From the NCBI GenBank assembly GCA_023336205.1, contig JALQCR010000007.1:62001-126000 (forward strand): 64,000 bases of DNA, in the 5' to 3' direction. Both the position numbers and the translations under genes were made by a program. Shown here one piece after another: positions 54,089-62,823 of this stretch (its first letter is position 1; each line of letters opens with the position of its first letter). The notes under the pieces were generated by a model. The model saw nothing but the letters and a program-made list of their open reading frames with translations, was not told the DNA's origin and did no database searches. The stretch comes from Pseudanabaena sp. Salubria-1. GTDB taxonomy: Bacteria; Cyanobacteriota; Cyanobacteriia; Pseudanabaenales; Pseudanabaenaceae.

Positions 54089-54123
54089 AAAAGAAAGGCG
54101 GCGCAAAGCGCCGCCTTTCTTTT
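54089..54123 (+). terminator. M23 peptidase terminator
   Basis: AAAAGAAAGGCGGCGC-AAA-GCGCCGCCTTTCTTTT. Confidence 0.92.
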
Positions 54124-54232
54124 GTGAACTTGTGTAACTAAAATTTAGAGTTACAGATCGACTAGAAATACAGTTCGCTAGCATGTGTCGATAGTATTTT
54201 TTTTCCTAGTTTTTAAAACTCGACATGCAAAT

Positions 54233-54547
54233 ATGAAATTTTCCCCAAGTACAATTGCTTTGATCGCCTATGGAGTCGTAGCGATCATTGGCGGCATAAT
54301 TGGTTTTGCTAAAAGTCAAAGCAAGGCATCCATTATCTCTGGCAGCATTAGTGGTGCAGGACTACTCATTGCAGGAGCCGCCGCTGCCCAAAATCAAGAG
54401 TGGGGCAAAATCGTTGGCATGGCAATCTCAGCCCTATTAGTGATCGTCTTCATCGTGCGTCTAATCAAAACCAAAAAATTTATGCCAGCAGGACTAATGA
54501 TCCTTGGAGGAGTCGTAACCCTAGGAGTAGCAATACTTCCAAGTTAA
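54233..54547 (+). CDS. TMEM14 family small membrane protein
   Basis: The product has 104 residues with three or four membrane segments. Gly-rich helices (IALIAYGVVAIIGGIIGFAK, SISGAGLLIAGAAAA) are typical of TMEM14/FAX proteins, whose plastid members export fatty acids. I start at ATG 54233 (MKFSPST); the upstream in-frame start at 54185 lacks homology. Confidence 0.85.
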   Translation: MKFSPSTIALIAYGVVAIIGGIIGFAKSQSKASIISGSISGAGLLIAGAAAAQNQEWGKIVGMAISALLVIVFIVRLIKTKKFMPAGLMILGGVVTLGVAILPS

Positions 54548-54798
54548 TTTATCGAAGCTTTCAACTCTAGTGCTAACATATGAAATGTTAAGAAGTGTGA
54601 TGAAGAAAAGCTTGTAGACAACGCAATGCTTCAAAATGTTTTGGTAATCATTGCTTTGACAAAGAAACCTTCCATGTCAGAGAAGCCCCAACCTTTTTGC
54701 AATTGTCCCTAGGACGTAGCTAAAGCAAAGGAATTTCTGCATGGTACGGCATCACATCAATCGTTTTTATTCACATTTTTGATTGGAGAAAAAATTAA
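54548..54798 (+). promoter_or_regulatory. apcABC promoter and leader region
   Basis: These 251 bp have no gene. A long untranslated leader ends in TTGGAGAAAAAATTAA, with a GGAGA ribosome binding site just before the apcA ATG. Highly expressed apc operons start from such leaders. The promoter boxes are not assigned. Confidence 0.5.
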
Positions 54799-55284
54799 AT
54801 GAGCGTAGTCACGAAGTCCATCGTGAATGCAGATGCTGAAGCACGTTACCTCAGCCCTGGTGAACTAGATCGCATTAAGGGCTTTGTAAGCTCTGGCGAG
54901 CGCCGTCTTCGCATTGCCCAAACATTGACCGAATCCCGCGAGCGCATCGTTAAGCAAGCTGGCGATCAACTTTTCCAAAAACGTCCTGATGTTGTTTCTC
55001 CTGGCGGAAATGCATACGGTGAACAAATGACCGCAACTTGCCTACGTGACCTCGACTACTACCTCCGCCTAGTAACCTACGGAGTTGTATCTGGTGATGT
55101 CACACCTATCGAAGAGATCGGTCTAGTTGGCGTTAAGGAAATGTACAACTCTTTAGGCACTCCTATTCCTGGTGTTGTCGAAGGTGTACGTGGTCTTAAG
55201 AATGCAGCAGCTTCCTTGTTGTCTGGTGAAGATGCAGCCGAAGCTGGTTACTACTTTGACTATGTCATCGGTGCAATGCAGTAA
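54799..55284 (+). CDS. apcA: Allophycocyanin alpha subunit
   Basis: The product has 161 residues, standard length. The bilin-attachment Cys is in [20 protein letters not shown]. The opening [20 protein letters not shown] is diagnostic. It forms the phycobilisome core with ApcB and carries phycocyanobilin. It is the first gene of the apcABC operon. Confidence 0.98.
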   Translation: MSVVTKSIVNADAEARYLSPGELDRIKGFVSSGERRLRIAQTLTESRERIVKQAGDQLFQKRPDVVSPGGNAYGEQMTATCLRDLDYYLRLVTYGVVSGDVTPIEEIGLVGVKEMYNSLGTPIPGVVEGVRGLKNAAASLLSGEDAAEAGYYFDYVIGAMQ

Positions 55285-55419
55285 GGCGATTTCCGAACTT
55301 TCTTAGATTGTTATCGGATTGTTCTCAAATCGATTGTATTTAAAAACAGAATTTAAGCTATTCAGAATTCTGAATCCGTAATTCAAAAAACTAATTGCAA
55401 ACCTAAAAGATATACAAAA

Positions 55420-55905
55420 ATGCAAGACGCAATTACTTCCGTCATCAATTCTTCTGATGTTCAAGGTAAGTACCTTGATGCCGCTTCTCTCGAAAAGCTA
55501 AAGGCATATTTCGCAACTGGCGAACTTCGTGTTCGTGCTTCCGCTGCTATCTCCGCTAACTCTGCAACCATCGTCAAAGAAGCTGTTGCTAAGTCCTTGT
55601 TGTACTCAGATGTCACCCGTCCCGGTGGCAACATGTACACCACCCGTCGTTATGCCGCATGTATCCGCGACCTCGACTACTACCTACGCTACGCAACCTA
55701 TGCAATGCTTGCTGGTGATGCTTCGATCCTTGATGAGCGTGTGCTCAATGGCTTGAAAGAAACCTACAACTCTCTTGGAGTACCTGTAGTTTCTACCATT
55801 CAAGCTATTCAAGCAATTAAAGAAGTTGCTGCTAGCATCGTTGGTTCTGAAGCTGGTAAGGAATTGGGTGTATATCTCGATTACATCAGCTCTGGCTTGA
55901 GCTAA
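55420..55905 (+). CDS. apcB: Allophycocyanin beta subunit
   Basis: The product has 161 residues. It opens [20 protein letters not shown]; the chromophore Cys is in [20 protein letters not shown]; and NMYTTRR includes the conserved methylated-Asn region. It pairs with ApcA in core trimers. The gene lies 135 bp after apcA. Confidence 0.98.
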   Translation: MQDAITSVINSSDVQGKYLDAASLEKLKAYFATGELRVRASAAISANSATIVKEAVAKSLLYSDVTRPGGNMYTTRRYAACIRDLDYYLRYATYAMLAGDASILDERVLNGLKETYNSLGVPVVSTIQAIQAIKEVAASIVGSEAGKELGVYLDYISSGLS

Positions 55906-55962
55906 TTGCTTGATATGGCGTTAATTGCTATTTATTGATTTTTTAATAATTAATATTTACAA

Positions 55963-56003
55963 GGCGGCGGAGGTAGGTAGCTTGAGCTTCCTATCTTGCC
56001 GCC
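55963..56003 (+). promoter_or_regulatory. Strong hairpin between apcB and apcC (attenuator or processing site)
   Basis: GGCGGC and GCCGCC close a stem whose upper part pairs GAGGTAGGTAGC with GCTTCCTATCTT around TTGA. There is no T run afterwards. It is placed so that it could lower apcC relative to apcAB, as the core stoichiometry requires. Confidence 0.65.
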
Positions 56004-56088
56004 AACGCTTATATCGGTCTAGAAATATTTCTTTGAAATTAACTTCTAATTAATCTTTAAATAACTGGCTCTGAAGGAGATCGCCGCT

Positions 56089-56292
56089 ATGCGGACTTTT
56101 AAAATCACTGCTTGTGTACCTAGTCAAACTCGCATTCGTACACAACGAGAGTTGCAAAATACCTATTTCACGAAGTTAGTGTCCTATGACAACTGGTTCG
56201 CTGAACAGCAACGCATTATGAAAATGGGCGGCAAGATTATAAAAGTTGAACTAGCTACAGGCAAGCAAGGCGCAAATACTGGCTTGCTTTAG
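56089..56292 (+). CDS. apcC: Phycobilisome core linker Lc7.8
   Basis: The product has 67 residues. MRTFKITACVPSQTRIRTQR and LQNTYFTKLVSYDNWFAEQQ match the CpcD-type core linker that caps allophycocyanin trimers. A GGAGATCG ribosome binding site lies just upstream. It is the last gene of the operon, ended by a terminator. Confidence 0.97.
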   Translation: MRTFKITACVPSQTRIRTQRELQNTYFTKLVSYDNWFAEQQRIMKMGGKIIKVELATGKQGANTGLL

Positions 56293-56308
56293 TTTTTTTC
56301 TTATCCCC

Positions 56309-56359
56309 AAACCAAAAAAGCAGAAGACTCACTATGTGAATCTTCTGCTTTTTTGGTTT
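56309..56359 (+). terminator. apc operon terminator
   Basis: AAACCAAAAAAGCAGAAGA pairs with TCTTCTGCTTTTTTGGTTT around a 13-nt loop. Confidence 0.9.
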
Positions 56360-56380
56360 ACGGCGCTCAAAGCGCAGTAA

Positions 56381-56476
56381 TACCAATTCACAAAAGTGTG
56401 ATAACACTTTTGTGAGTTAAAACCCAAGCCCTGTAAGGGTTTCCAAAACACAAAATGGCTAGCCATTTTGTGTTTT
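56381..56476. repeat. Intergenic double-hairpin repeat, copy 2
   Basis: TACCAATTCA, then stem CACAAAAGTGT/ACACTTTTGTG (56389-56413), linker AAACCCAAGCCCTGTAAGGG, then the perfect palindrome CACAAAATGGCT/AGCCATTTTGTG (56449-56472). It has the same architecture as 19421-19525 with different stem bases. Confidence 0.78.
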
Positions 56477-56506
56477 TGTATTATTTCTATAGACATAAAA
56501 GGTACC

Positions 56507-56545
56507 AGAAGATGATTGAAGCGCAAAGCGCTTCAATCATCTTCT
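56507..56545. terminator. Perfect hairpin of unknown ownership
   Basis: AGAAGATGATTGAAGCGC-AAA-GCGCTTCAATCATCTTCT. It is terminator-like, but the apc operon already ends at 56359 and no gene lies between. 56546-56782 contains only the probable promoter of the nblA-like gene. Confidence 0.65.
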
Positions 56546-56782
56546 GAGTTTTAGACATATTGGCTTATAGCTGTCATAAGGAATACCTTTAGGACTTTTC
56601 TTAGAAAATATTTCTTTGGGTATATCTAGGAAAAATGTTTATCGTGATACAGTTTTTTTAATGACTTTAAAGTATTGTTACGTTATGTTGACACAGTGAC
56701 TAATATCTAGTCTAAAGCAACTTCAAAGCGTTAGTTATTGTCATAGTTTAGTGTCATTGATTGATTTGTAAATGAGGTACTT

Positions 56783-56956
56783 ATGAGTGACTTACCTGTC
56801 GAAAAGCAATTTACCCATATGATGTTTTGCCAACAGATCCAAAATATTGATATAGATGCAGCTAAGCAACTTCTCACTGAGCTACATATGCTTTATTTGG
56901 GTCAGCAAGCACTTATGGTAAAAATTGCTAAACAAGAGTTTTTAGGGGGCATGTAA
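56783..56956 (+). CDS. nblA: NblA-like phycobilisome degradation protein
   Basis: A 57-residue protein opening MSDLPVEKQFTHMMFCQQIQ, then DAAKQLLTELHMLYLGQQAL and MVKIAKQEFLGGM. The pattern E-x-x-F near the start, a central A-x-x-L-L-x-E-L and a helical hairpin are those of the NblA family. NblA is an adaptor that brings phycobilisomes to Clp protease during nutrient starvation. It lies 490 bp downstream of apcC with its own terminator, so it is probably regulated separately. I judge it by sequence pattern only, since the protein is short. Confidence 0.8.
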   Translation: MSDLPVEKQFTHMMFCQQIQNIDIDAAKQLLTELHMLYLGQQALMVKIAKQEFLGGM

Positions 56957-56967
56957 TCTGACACCTA

Positions 56968-57012
56968 TAAATAAAACAAAAGCAGTGCAAAGCACTGCTT
57001 TTGTTTTATTTA
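56968..57012. terminator. Bidirectional terminator, nblA / HAD gene
   Basis: AAATAAAACAAAAGCAGTGC pairs with its exact complement around AAA. It reaches the stop codon of the convergent HAD gene. Confidence 0.92.
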
Positions 57013-57696
57013 TAAATCTACAACCTCATTTATTGCGCAAATTAAATTAGCAACAATTTGATTGGGCTTGTATTTTTCTAGTTGAGTGAGGTTACGGATG
57101 CCACTAAGTACAGCGATCGCTGGAACGTTATAAGTCTGGGCTGCAATAATATCAGCTTCAGTGTCGCCGATCATCCATTGCTGCTCTACCTTTGGCAGAT
57201 TAGCTTGAGCAGTTTGCATTAATTTGGGTTTGTCTTGTGTATCAACTGTTTTTACATAGTCATCGTCCAGACAAAAAATGCGATCGCTAGGAAAAAATCG
57301 TCTCAAATTATATTTATCAAGTACAGGTTCGAGTTCACTGCGGCGACGCATAGTCATCACGGCGAGATCGATTCTTAACTGTTGGGCTTTCTCTAATGCT
57401 GGAATTGCATTTTCGAGTAGACGATCATAGGTAAAATAGGGATTTGTATGCACTGTGGCGCGTCGCAAGTGAGCAAAAGCTACGGATTGTTTCTCATCTT
57501 CAAAGCCTGATAAACTTGCGATTTCTTTTTCAGTTACTTGAGATCGCTTTAATTCCCAAAACTCTGACTTTGAAAAAGTCGTAACTACTTGTTCGGGCTT
57601 GCGAATTTTTTCTAAACAATATAAATAAACTTGGTAATAGCGTTCTGACACGTCCATGATTGGACCGTCGAAATCAGTAAATATACGTCTTCTCAT
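57010..57696 (-). CDS. HAD-superfamily phosphatase
   Basis: The product has 228 residues. Motif I is FTDFDGPIMDV (D-x-D), motif II is in LAVMTMRRR (a T instead of S/T-x-x at the usual site), and motif IV is WMIGDTEADIIAAQ. This is a phosphoglycolate-phosphatase-like subfamily with a helical cap. The substrate is unknown. It may share a transcript with the two small genes upstream on the same strand. Confidence 0.85.
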   Translation of the reverse strand: MRRRIFTDFDGPIMDVSERYYQVYLYCLEKIRKPEQVVTTFSKSEFWELKRSQVTEKEIASLSGFEDEKQSVAFAHLRRATVHTNPYFTYDRLLENAIPALEKAQQLRIDLAVMTMRRRSELEPVLDKYNLRRFFPSDRIFCLDDDYVKTVDTQDKPKLMQTAQANLPKVEQQWMIGDTEADIIAAQTYNVPAIAVLSGIRNLTQLEKYKPNQIVANLICAINEVVDL

Positions 57697-57735
57697 AATT
57701 TTTTAATCTAGAAAAAGTACGCAAAACGTTGATTT

Positions 57736-58011
57736 CTAATCTTTGGGATCAGAAGTCCAATTTCCGTAATGGTTCAAGATATTTTTAATCAACAATTGGG
57801 ATTGCTCAGATATCGATTGAGGGTAGGTAAGCCACATGCCTCCAATTTGACTACCTAAATAACTAAATTCAGTGCTTTCTTGCCAAAACAATTCAGCATT
57901 AACATTTTCAATTTGCTCGATGTGTGATGCTAACTCTCGATACATCGCTAAAGCAATATCGGGCTTGTAAACAATTTTGCAATGATTAATCGCTAACTCC
58001 CCGCTAGGCAC
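57736..58011 (-). CDS. Small hypothetical protein coupled to a LuxR regulator
   Basis: The product has 91 residues, not recognised. KIVYKPDIALAMYRELASHI suggests an amphipathic helix, and there are conserved-looking aromatics (ELFWQESTEFSYLGSQIGGM then W). Its ATG overlaps the end of the LuxR gene by 8 bp, implying translational coupling. It could be a partner or effector of that regulator. Confidence 0.6.
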   Translation of the reverse strand: MPSGELAINHCKIVYKPDIALAMYRELASHIEQIENVNAELFWQESTEFSYLGSQIGGMWLTYPQSISEQSQLLIKNILNHYGNWTSDPKD

Positions 58012-58336
58012 TTTCTAATTCCTGTCCTAAATCTTTTACATCTAAAACATTACCAACTGTATGTGTGCCAATTATGCAACAGTTAACTTCGTCAATGCAC
58101 ACCTTGCCCCATTGCAAAGCCCAACGTACAAGTGAAACCCGATTATCGGTTTTCGTTTTCGTTAAAATGTTGCTGATGTGATTATCGACGGTGCGCTTGC
58201 TAATCGCTAGTTTGATTGCAATATCTTGGTTGGTTAAGCCACCAGCTACTAATTCAATCACTTGCAGCTCTCTTTCAGATAGAGCAATTGATGAGTTTGT
58301 AACTACAGTTTGATTTGATTCGGCAGGGTTGGTCAT
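58004..58336 (-). CDS. Small LuxR-type DNA-binding regulator (PedR-like)
   Basis: The product has about 110 residues: a single C-terminal-type LuxR helix-turn-helix (LSERELQVIELVAGGLTNQD, IKLAISKRTVDNHISNILTK) with no receiver domain. A C-terminal tail has Cys residues (VCIDEVNCCIIG). Such minimal regulators include PedR, which senses photosynthetic electron transport through thioredoxin. The tail Cys pair makes redox control plausible, but the identity is not proven. I start at Met 58336 rather than 58360. Confidence 0.78.
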   Translation of the reverse strand: MTNPAESNQTVVTNSSIALSERELQVIELVAGGLTNQDIAIKLAISKRTVDNHISNILTKTKTDNRVSLVRWALQWGKVCIDEVNCCIIGTHTVGNVLDVKDLGQELESA

Positions 58337-58507
58337 GGTAACGAAAGTGATTTGCGCCAATATTTCAGAACTATACGCATTCTGGCGGTTAACTAATGAG
58401 TATAATTTCTTATTCGAGATTGTGTCAATTAATTAAGTTTTTCCAAAGATTGTCTCAGTCATGCTGATGCTAAGTGGTAAAAACTCGTTTAAGTGTTGAT
58501 TATCTGT

Positions 58508-59134
58508 TTAAGCTAATAAAGATTCTATCCATTTGGGGGGGCTGGGTATGGGATTACCAAGGCGATCAAGTACAATCCATGCTACAAGATGAACAAGTAA
58601 TTGATAAGCGAAGTTACTAAAGATAATGGCTGCGATCGCAAAAATTTGAATTGTCGCAAAATCTGGCTGTTCCAGTGACCCAAAAAGTTGCATTACCCAA
58701 TTGAGTAGCCCTGTAATCTGTGCGATCGAATAGTTCCAGACGTTTTCACCCATTAAAACTGATAAAAAAGCAAACTGAAAAGCTGACCCAACTGAGCCAA
58801 TCATTGTCGCAATACTCAGCGAACCAGACCAAGGAAAATCTCGTTTCCATAGATAACCCAATGTGACTCCGACTAGACCATGGGGGACAATATACTGGAT
58901 ACTACGGGTTGGTCCCATCAAGATCGCTAAAAGTAATGCTGTTACGACCATTGACATCCATGCAGCGCGACTATTCCAGCGTAAATAGGCTAAAGCTGTT
59001 GGCAATGGGAACAGCATTCTCAGCAAGGGTCCTAGAGGAAAGTAAAAATTAATGAGAAACAACATAGCGGTGGTACTAGCAAGGAATGCGGTTTCCACCA
59101 TTTCGCGAGGATCGCTATGGGGCAATTTGGTCAT
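58508..59134 (-). CDS. DUF2232 family membrane protein
   Basis: The product has 208 residues with about six membrane segments (TAMLFLINFYFPLGPLLRML, SMVVTALLLAILMG, TIQIFAIAAIIFSNFAYQLL). ECF-transporter-S-like topology (DUF2232/YybS group) is likely. The start codon overlaps the lgt stop by 4 bp (59131-59134), so the two are translationally coupled. Confidence 0.75.
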   Translation of the reverse strand: MTKLPHSDPREMVETAFLASTTAMLFLINFYFPLGPLLRMLFPLPTALAYLRWNSRAAWMSMVVTALLLAILMGPTRSIQYIVPHGLVGVTLGYLWKRDFPWSGSLSIATMIGSVGSAFQFAFLSVLMGENVWNYSIAQITGLLNWVMQLFGSLEQPDFATIQIFAIAAIIFSNFAYQLLVHLVAWIVLDRLGNPIPSPPKWIESLLA

Positions 59135-59982
59135 AGGTTTTCGGACGTTATTTCCTTAGGAGTGGTATCGGGAAACCTACGGCGCAATCCGTATAGCCAA
59201 ATTAAGCCAAAGATACCTGCAACGATCGCAGCCAGACTAACCATCTGTGCTGTGCGAAGCCCACTTACCATTAAGCTGTCGGTGCGTAAACCCTCGATCC
59301 AAAATCTACCGAGGCTGTAAGCGATCGCATAAATCATCGTGATTGTGCCAGTCCGAAGCTTAGGAAAGCGCAGAAAGGCAAAGATTAAAATTGCAAATAC
59401 ACCGATGTTCCACAGGGATTCATATAAAAATGTGGGGTGAAAGTATGCCTCATTTACAAATTCAGGAGGACGACGATTGCTGGGAATCAATAATTTCCAA
59501 GGCAAATCCGTAGGACTACCAAAGGCTTCGGAATTAAAAAAGTTACCCCAACGTCCGATCGCTTGTCCTAGGATCACTGCTGGCATGATGATATCAGCCA
59601 TCAGCCATGTGGAAATCTGTTGGCGTTTACAAAATATAGTTGCCGCGATCGCCCCACCAATAATCGCCCCATGGATAGCAATGCCGCCTTCCCAGATGGC
59701 AAAAACTTTGTACCATTCTTGATTCTGAAAGCGATGCCATTCAAACAGTACATAGTAAAAACGAGCAAAGGGAATCGCACCAACCACGAGCCAAATCGCC
59801 AAATCCCCAACTAGTTCTGGATCAACATTGCGCTTTTCAGCAAGTTTTTGGGCTAAAACCGTCCCCAGAATAATCGCCGAAGCGATTAGCAATCCATACC
59901 AACGGATCGAAAGTGGTCCAACCTCAAAAGCGATCGGTCCCGGAGATGTAAATTCAAAAGCTAGAGGTAACAGATTAAACAC
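59131..59982 (-). CDS. lgt: Prolipoprotein diacylglyceryl transferase
   Basis: The product has 283 residues with seven membrane segments. The Lgt signature is GQAIGRWGNFFNSEAFGSPT. The catalytic His lies in AIWEGGIAIHGAIIGG, and there is YFHPTFLYESLWN. It transfers diacylglycerol from phosphatidylglycerol to the lipobox Cys of prolipoproteins in the plasma membrane. It is co-transcribed with the DUF2232 gene. Confidence 0.96.
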   Translation of the reverse strand: MFNLLPLAFEFTSPGPIAFEVGPLSIRWYGLLIASAIILGTVLAQKLAEKRNVDPELVGDLAIWLVVGAIPFARFYYVLFEWHRFQNQEWYKVFAIWEGGIAIHGAIIGGAIAATIFCKRQQISTWLMADIIMPAVILGQAIGRWGNFFNSEAFGSPTDLPWKLLIPSNRRPPEFVNEAYFHPTFLYESLWNIGVFAILIFAFLRFPKLRTGTITMIYAIAYSLGRFWIEGLRTDSLMVSGLRTAQMVSLAAIVAGIFGLIWLYGLRRRFPDTTPKEITSENL

Positions 59983-60006
59983 TTTTTCCTTTTTCCCTTT
60001 TCCTTT

Positions 60007-61188
60007 TTACTTGTAACGTATTCCAGATTGCTTGAGCCTATTCAGCGCTTCGCCAAGACGATCGCAGTCAGCAATCAAACTGATTCTGACATAGCCTTCG
60101 CCGCCTTGACCAAAAGCACTGCCAGGGGTGAAGACCACGCCTGTACTTTCTAAAACTTTTAGAGCAAAGTCAGCGGATGTCATCCCCACAGGCACAGGAA
60201 TCCAGAGGTACATAGTGGCGTATGTTTTGGGAATATCCCAACCGAGTTCAGCTAGCCCTGAAATCAAGAAATCACGGCGTTCTTTGTAGCGATCGCAGAC
60301 AGCCTCTAAATAAGTGTCTGGTAATTGCAAAGCAGTCTCCGCAGCTACTTGAATCGCCGAAAAGATTCCATAATCGAGGTTAGTTTTGAGGGTGCGCAAA
60401 CCTTGAATAATATGACGATTGCCGACCACAAAACCCACACGCCAGCCAGCCATATTATAGGTTTTGGAGAGAGTATGAAATTCTACACCCACATCTTTGC
60501 CGCCTTCGATTTCCAGCAAACTAGTAGGGGTATAGCCATCAAAAGCAAGTTCGGCATAGCAGAGATCATGTACTAATAAAATCTCGTATTTCTTAGCAAA
60601 GGCGACTACTTCTTCAAAAAATTCTCGTGGCGCAACTGCACCTGTTGGGTTTGCGGGATAGTTGAAGTACATCACCTTGGCGCGTTGGGCGATCTCTTCA
60701 GGAATTGCCGATAAATCGATCAACCAATCTTGTTCAGGTTTGAGGATCATTTCATAGATCTCGCCGCCAGCCAGTAAGGGCCCCCGAAAATGAGCAGGAT
60801 AGGCGGGACTAGGGACAAGTACCAGATCTCCTGGATCGATATAGGCGATCGCTAAATGTCCTAAACCTTCTTTGGATCCAATTAAAGGTAATGCTTCGCC
60901 TTCAGAATCGAGTTGTACATTGTAACGACGCTTGTACCAGTCAGTGATCGCCCGTCGGAAACTAGCTGTCCCTTCAAAAGGTGGATAGCCATGATTTTTG
61001 GGATTGCGTAAAGCGGCGATCGCGGCTTCGACTACTGGTTTAGGGGTGGGTCCATCAGGGTTACCCATCCCGAGATCGATCAAATCTAGACCTTGCTCTT
61101 TCGCTCGCAACTTCAACTCGTCTAGACGCGCAAAAACGTATGGAGGGAGTTTTTCTAGTCTTTGAGCAGGTTTGAGCCAAGTCTTCAT
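60007..61188 (-). CDS. PLP-dependent aminotransferase (LL-diaminopimelate/aspartate aminotransferase type)
   Basis: The product has about 393 residues starting at Met 61188 (MKTWLKPAQRLEKLPPYVFA). The PLP lysine is in HTLSKTYNMAGWRVGFVVG. NPTGAV contributes the ring-contact Asn, and HDLCYAEL the Asp-x-x-Tyr. It is a fold-type I class I/II enzyme. Cyanobacterial members of this branch are annotated as aspartate or LL-diaminopimelate aminotransferase; the exact substrate is unproven. Confidence 0.9.
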   Translation of the reverse strand: MKTWLKPAQRLEKLPPYVFARLDELKLRAKEQGLDLIDLGMGNPDGPTPKPVVEAAIAALRNPKNHGYPPFEGTASFRRAITDWYKRRYNVQLDSEGEALPLIGSKEGLGHLAIAYIDPGDLVLVPSPAYPAHFRGPLLAGGEIYEMILKPEQDWLIDLSAIPEEIAQRAKVMYFNYPANPTGAVAPREFFEEVVAFAKKYEILLVHDLCYAELAFDGYTPTSLLEIEGGKDVGVEFHTLSKTYNMAGWRVGFVVGNRHIIQGLRTLKTNLDYGIFSAIQVAAETALQLPDTYLEAVCDRYKERRDFLISGLAELGWDIPKTYATMYLWIPVPVGMTSADFALKVLESTGVVFTPGSAFGQGGEGYVRISLIADCDRLGEALNRLKQSGIRYK

Positions 61189-61239
61189 TAGTGTTGTGAG
61201 AACGTATAAGGTTTGTTTATTGACAAGAATCGTACTCAC

Positions 61240-61705
61240 AGAGTGTAATTCTTGCGTAATTGCTATAGAAATTTGATCTTAATAGAAATTGTCTCGCGAT
61301 CGCACTTGTTATAGAGAAACTCAGCAATTCTCATTATAAAAACCGATTTTTTGAAAGTCCGCCGTTAGATGGCTTTCAAAAAATCGATTTTGTTATTTCT
61401 AGTGCCTTTGGCGCTAGAAATAACAAAATTGGTTTCAAAATGAGAATCCCTGAGAGAAATTAGAACGAGTACGAATTGATATTTCCAGTTTTGATGCTTA
61501 ACGATAGTAACAAAGCGATGGTATTCATTACTTGGATGACAATTTGTATATGAATCCCAGACTACATCCTAAAAAATGGCTTCTGGTATAGCTTTAAGTC
61601 TATTTGAACGATTTGATAATTTGTTAACTTTTATGTCAAAAGACTTAACACAAGTTTACAAATTCTTAATACAATTAAATCAACAAGTAAGTATTTATCC
61701 TTATC
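61240..61705. other. Intergenic region with a palindromic repeat, upstream of ndhD
   Basis: No gene is seen; the 70-codon frame at 61576 overlaps the ndhD start and lacks support. The repeat at 61323-61450 fills a third of it. The ndhD promoter probably lies between 61460 and 61700. Confidence 0.5.
61323..61450. repeat. AGCAATTCTC palindromic element, copy 2
   Basis: It starts AGCAATTCTCATTATAAAAA and ends with TTTCAAAATGAGAATCCC. Inside are two stems, CGATTTTTTGAAAG/CTTTCAAAAAATCG and TTGTTATTTCTAG/CTAGAAATAACAA. The outer modules match 47091-47217, while the inner stems differ. Confidence 0.75.
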
Positions 61706-61886
61706 ATGTCTGTTGCAGAATTTCCTTGGCTTACCACTATCTTACTGTTACCACTTGTAGCAGCCTTCGCGATTCCTTTTATACCTGACAAGTACGGTAA
61801 TGCCAAGAATGTGCGATCGTATTCAATGGCAGTTGGTTTTATTGAATTGTCTTTAATGGTCTATGCATTCTGGAGTCAATACAATA
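61706..61886 (+). pseudogene. ndhD: NAD(P)H-quinone oxidoreductase subunit 4, 5' piece
   Basis: MSVAEFPWLTTILLLPLVAA opens NdhD/NuoM, and the first membrane segments are present (VGFIELSLMVYAFWSQYN). It is broken after 60 codons by an IS5-family element. Continuing after the IS with one TA removed gives [20 protein letters not shown], the normal NdhD sequence, so the gene was intact before the insertion. Confidence 0.95.
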
Positions 61887-62823
61887 GACCTCTTGCAGAA
61901 CTGAAAATTAATCCAGAGCAGAGAAAGTTTTAGAAGCAACAAGAGCGACTTCAAAGTTATAAATGGCGGCAATCAAATTACAACGCAAACCAAAACGACG
62001 ACGACGATTACGATAAGGTAAAGAGAGAATCTTAAAAATCTTCAAGCGACGATTAACATGCTCAATCGCAATACGTTGACGTGCAAGTTGGCGATTAAAA
62101 CGCTTATCCTCCTTGGATAATGAGCCATTTTGAGGCTTTTTGATAGGAATTTGCGAGTTAGGATGCAACTTTTGTAAGCCTTGATAACCCTTGTCTGCCA
62201 AACCTTGTGTCTGTGCGTGAAAATGAACTCCACTTGCCTTGAATAATGAGAAATCATGCTGCTTGCCCTTACCGTAAGCGGTACAAACTATCTTGAAATT
62301 AGTCAGATCGACCACCAATTGGGCTTTGAGGGCATGATGCTTTTTCTTACCGCTATAAAAATGTTTCTGGTGATATTTAGGGCGCTCAACCTTTGTCTCA
62401 GTTACATCAATGGCAATTATGGCTGGAGCCTTCTCCTGCCATAATGACTTTTTTCCTGCTAACCGAAACTTTTTCGATTTAATTAAGACATTTTCTACTT
62501 TTTTGACGATGCGGCAAATCGTCGATTCTGACACTTCCCAGTCGCTAGCAATATGAAAATAGGTGCGATATTCACGCCAATACTGCAAAGTAACCAATAT
62601 TTGGTCTTCTAGACTTAGCTTTGGTTCTACACCACCTTGTCCTTTGCTTTGGGCTGCTTGTTGCATTAGTTCCGTCATTTGAGCAAATGTTTCTCTTCTT
62701 ACTCCAAATAACCGTTTAAATTCTGTCGCTGATAGATTTTGACTGGCTTCGTATTTCATCGCTTAATTTGAGTTCTGATAAAAAGCTTATAAATCTAACA
62801 TGTTTTTGGTTCTGCAAGAGGTC
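61887..62823 (-). mobile_element. IS5-family insertion sequence in ndhD
   Basis: Inverted ends GACCTCTTGCAGAAC at 61887 and its complement ending at 62823. TA is duplicated at 61885-61886 and 62824-62825, the target type of the IS427-like group of IS5. The length is 937 bp. Confidence 0.93.
61908..62759 (-). CDS. IS5-family transposase
   Basis: The product has 283 residues in one open frame. The N-terminal helix-turn-helix is around [15 protein letters not shown]. The DDE core has Asp in [20 protein letters not shown], Asp in [12 protein letters not shown] and Glu in [19 protein letters not shown]. The C-terminus overlaps the left IS end closely. It appears intact, and the insertion into a core photosynthetic gene suggests recent activity. 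Confidence 0.93.
   Translation of the reverse strand: MKYEASQNLSATEFKRLFGVRRETFAQMTELMQQAAQSKGQGGVEPKLSLEDQILVTLQYWREYRTYFHIASDWEVSESTICRIVKKVENVLIKSKKFRLAGKKSLWQEKAPAIIAIDVTETKVERPKYHQKHFYSGKKKHHALKAQLVVDLTNFKIVCTAYGKGKQHDFSLFKASGVHFHAQTQGLADKGYQGLQKLHPNSQIPIKKPQNGSLSKEDKRFNRQLARQRIAIEHVNRRLKIFKILSLPYRNRRRRFGLRCNLIAAIYNFEVALVASKTFSALD

Noticed and set aside
61576..61788. 70-codon frame just before ndhD
   Set aside because: It overlaps the ndhD start in another frame and shows no domain, membrane or signal pattern.
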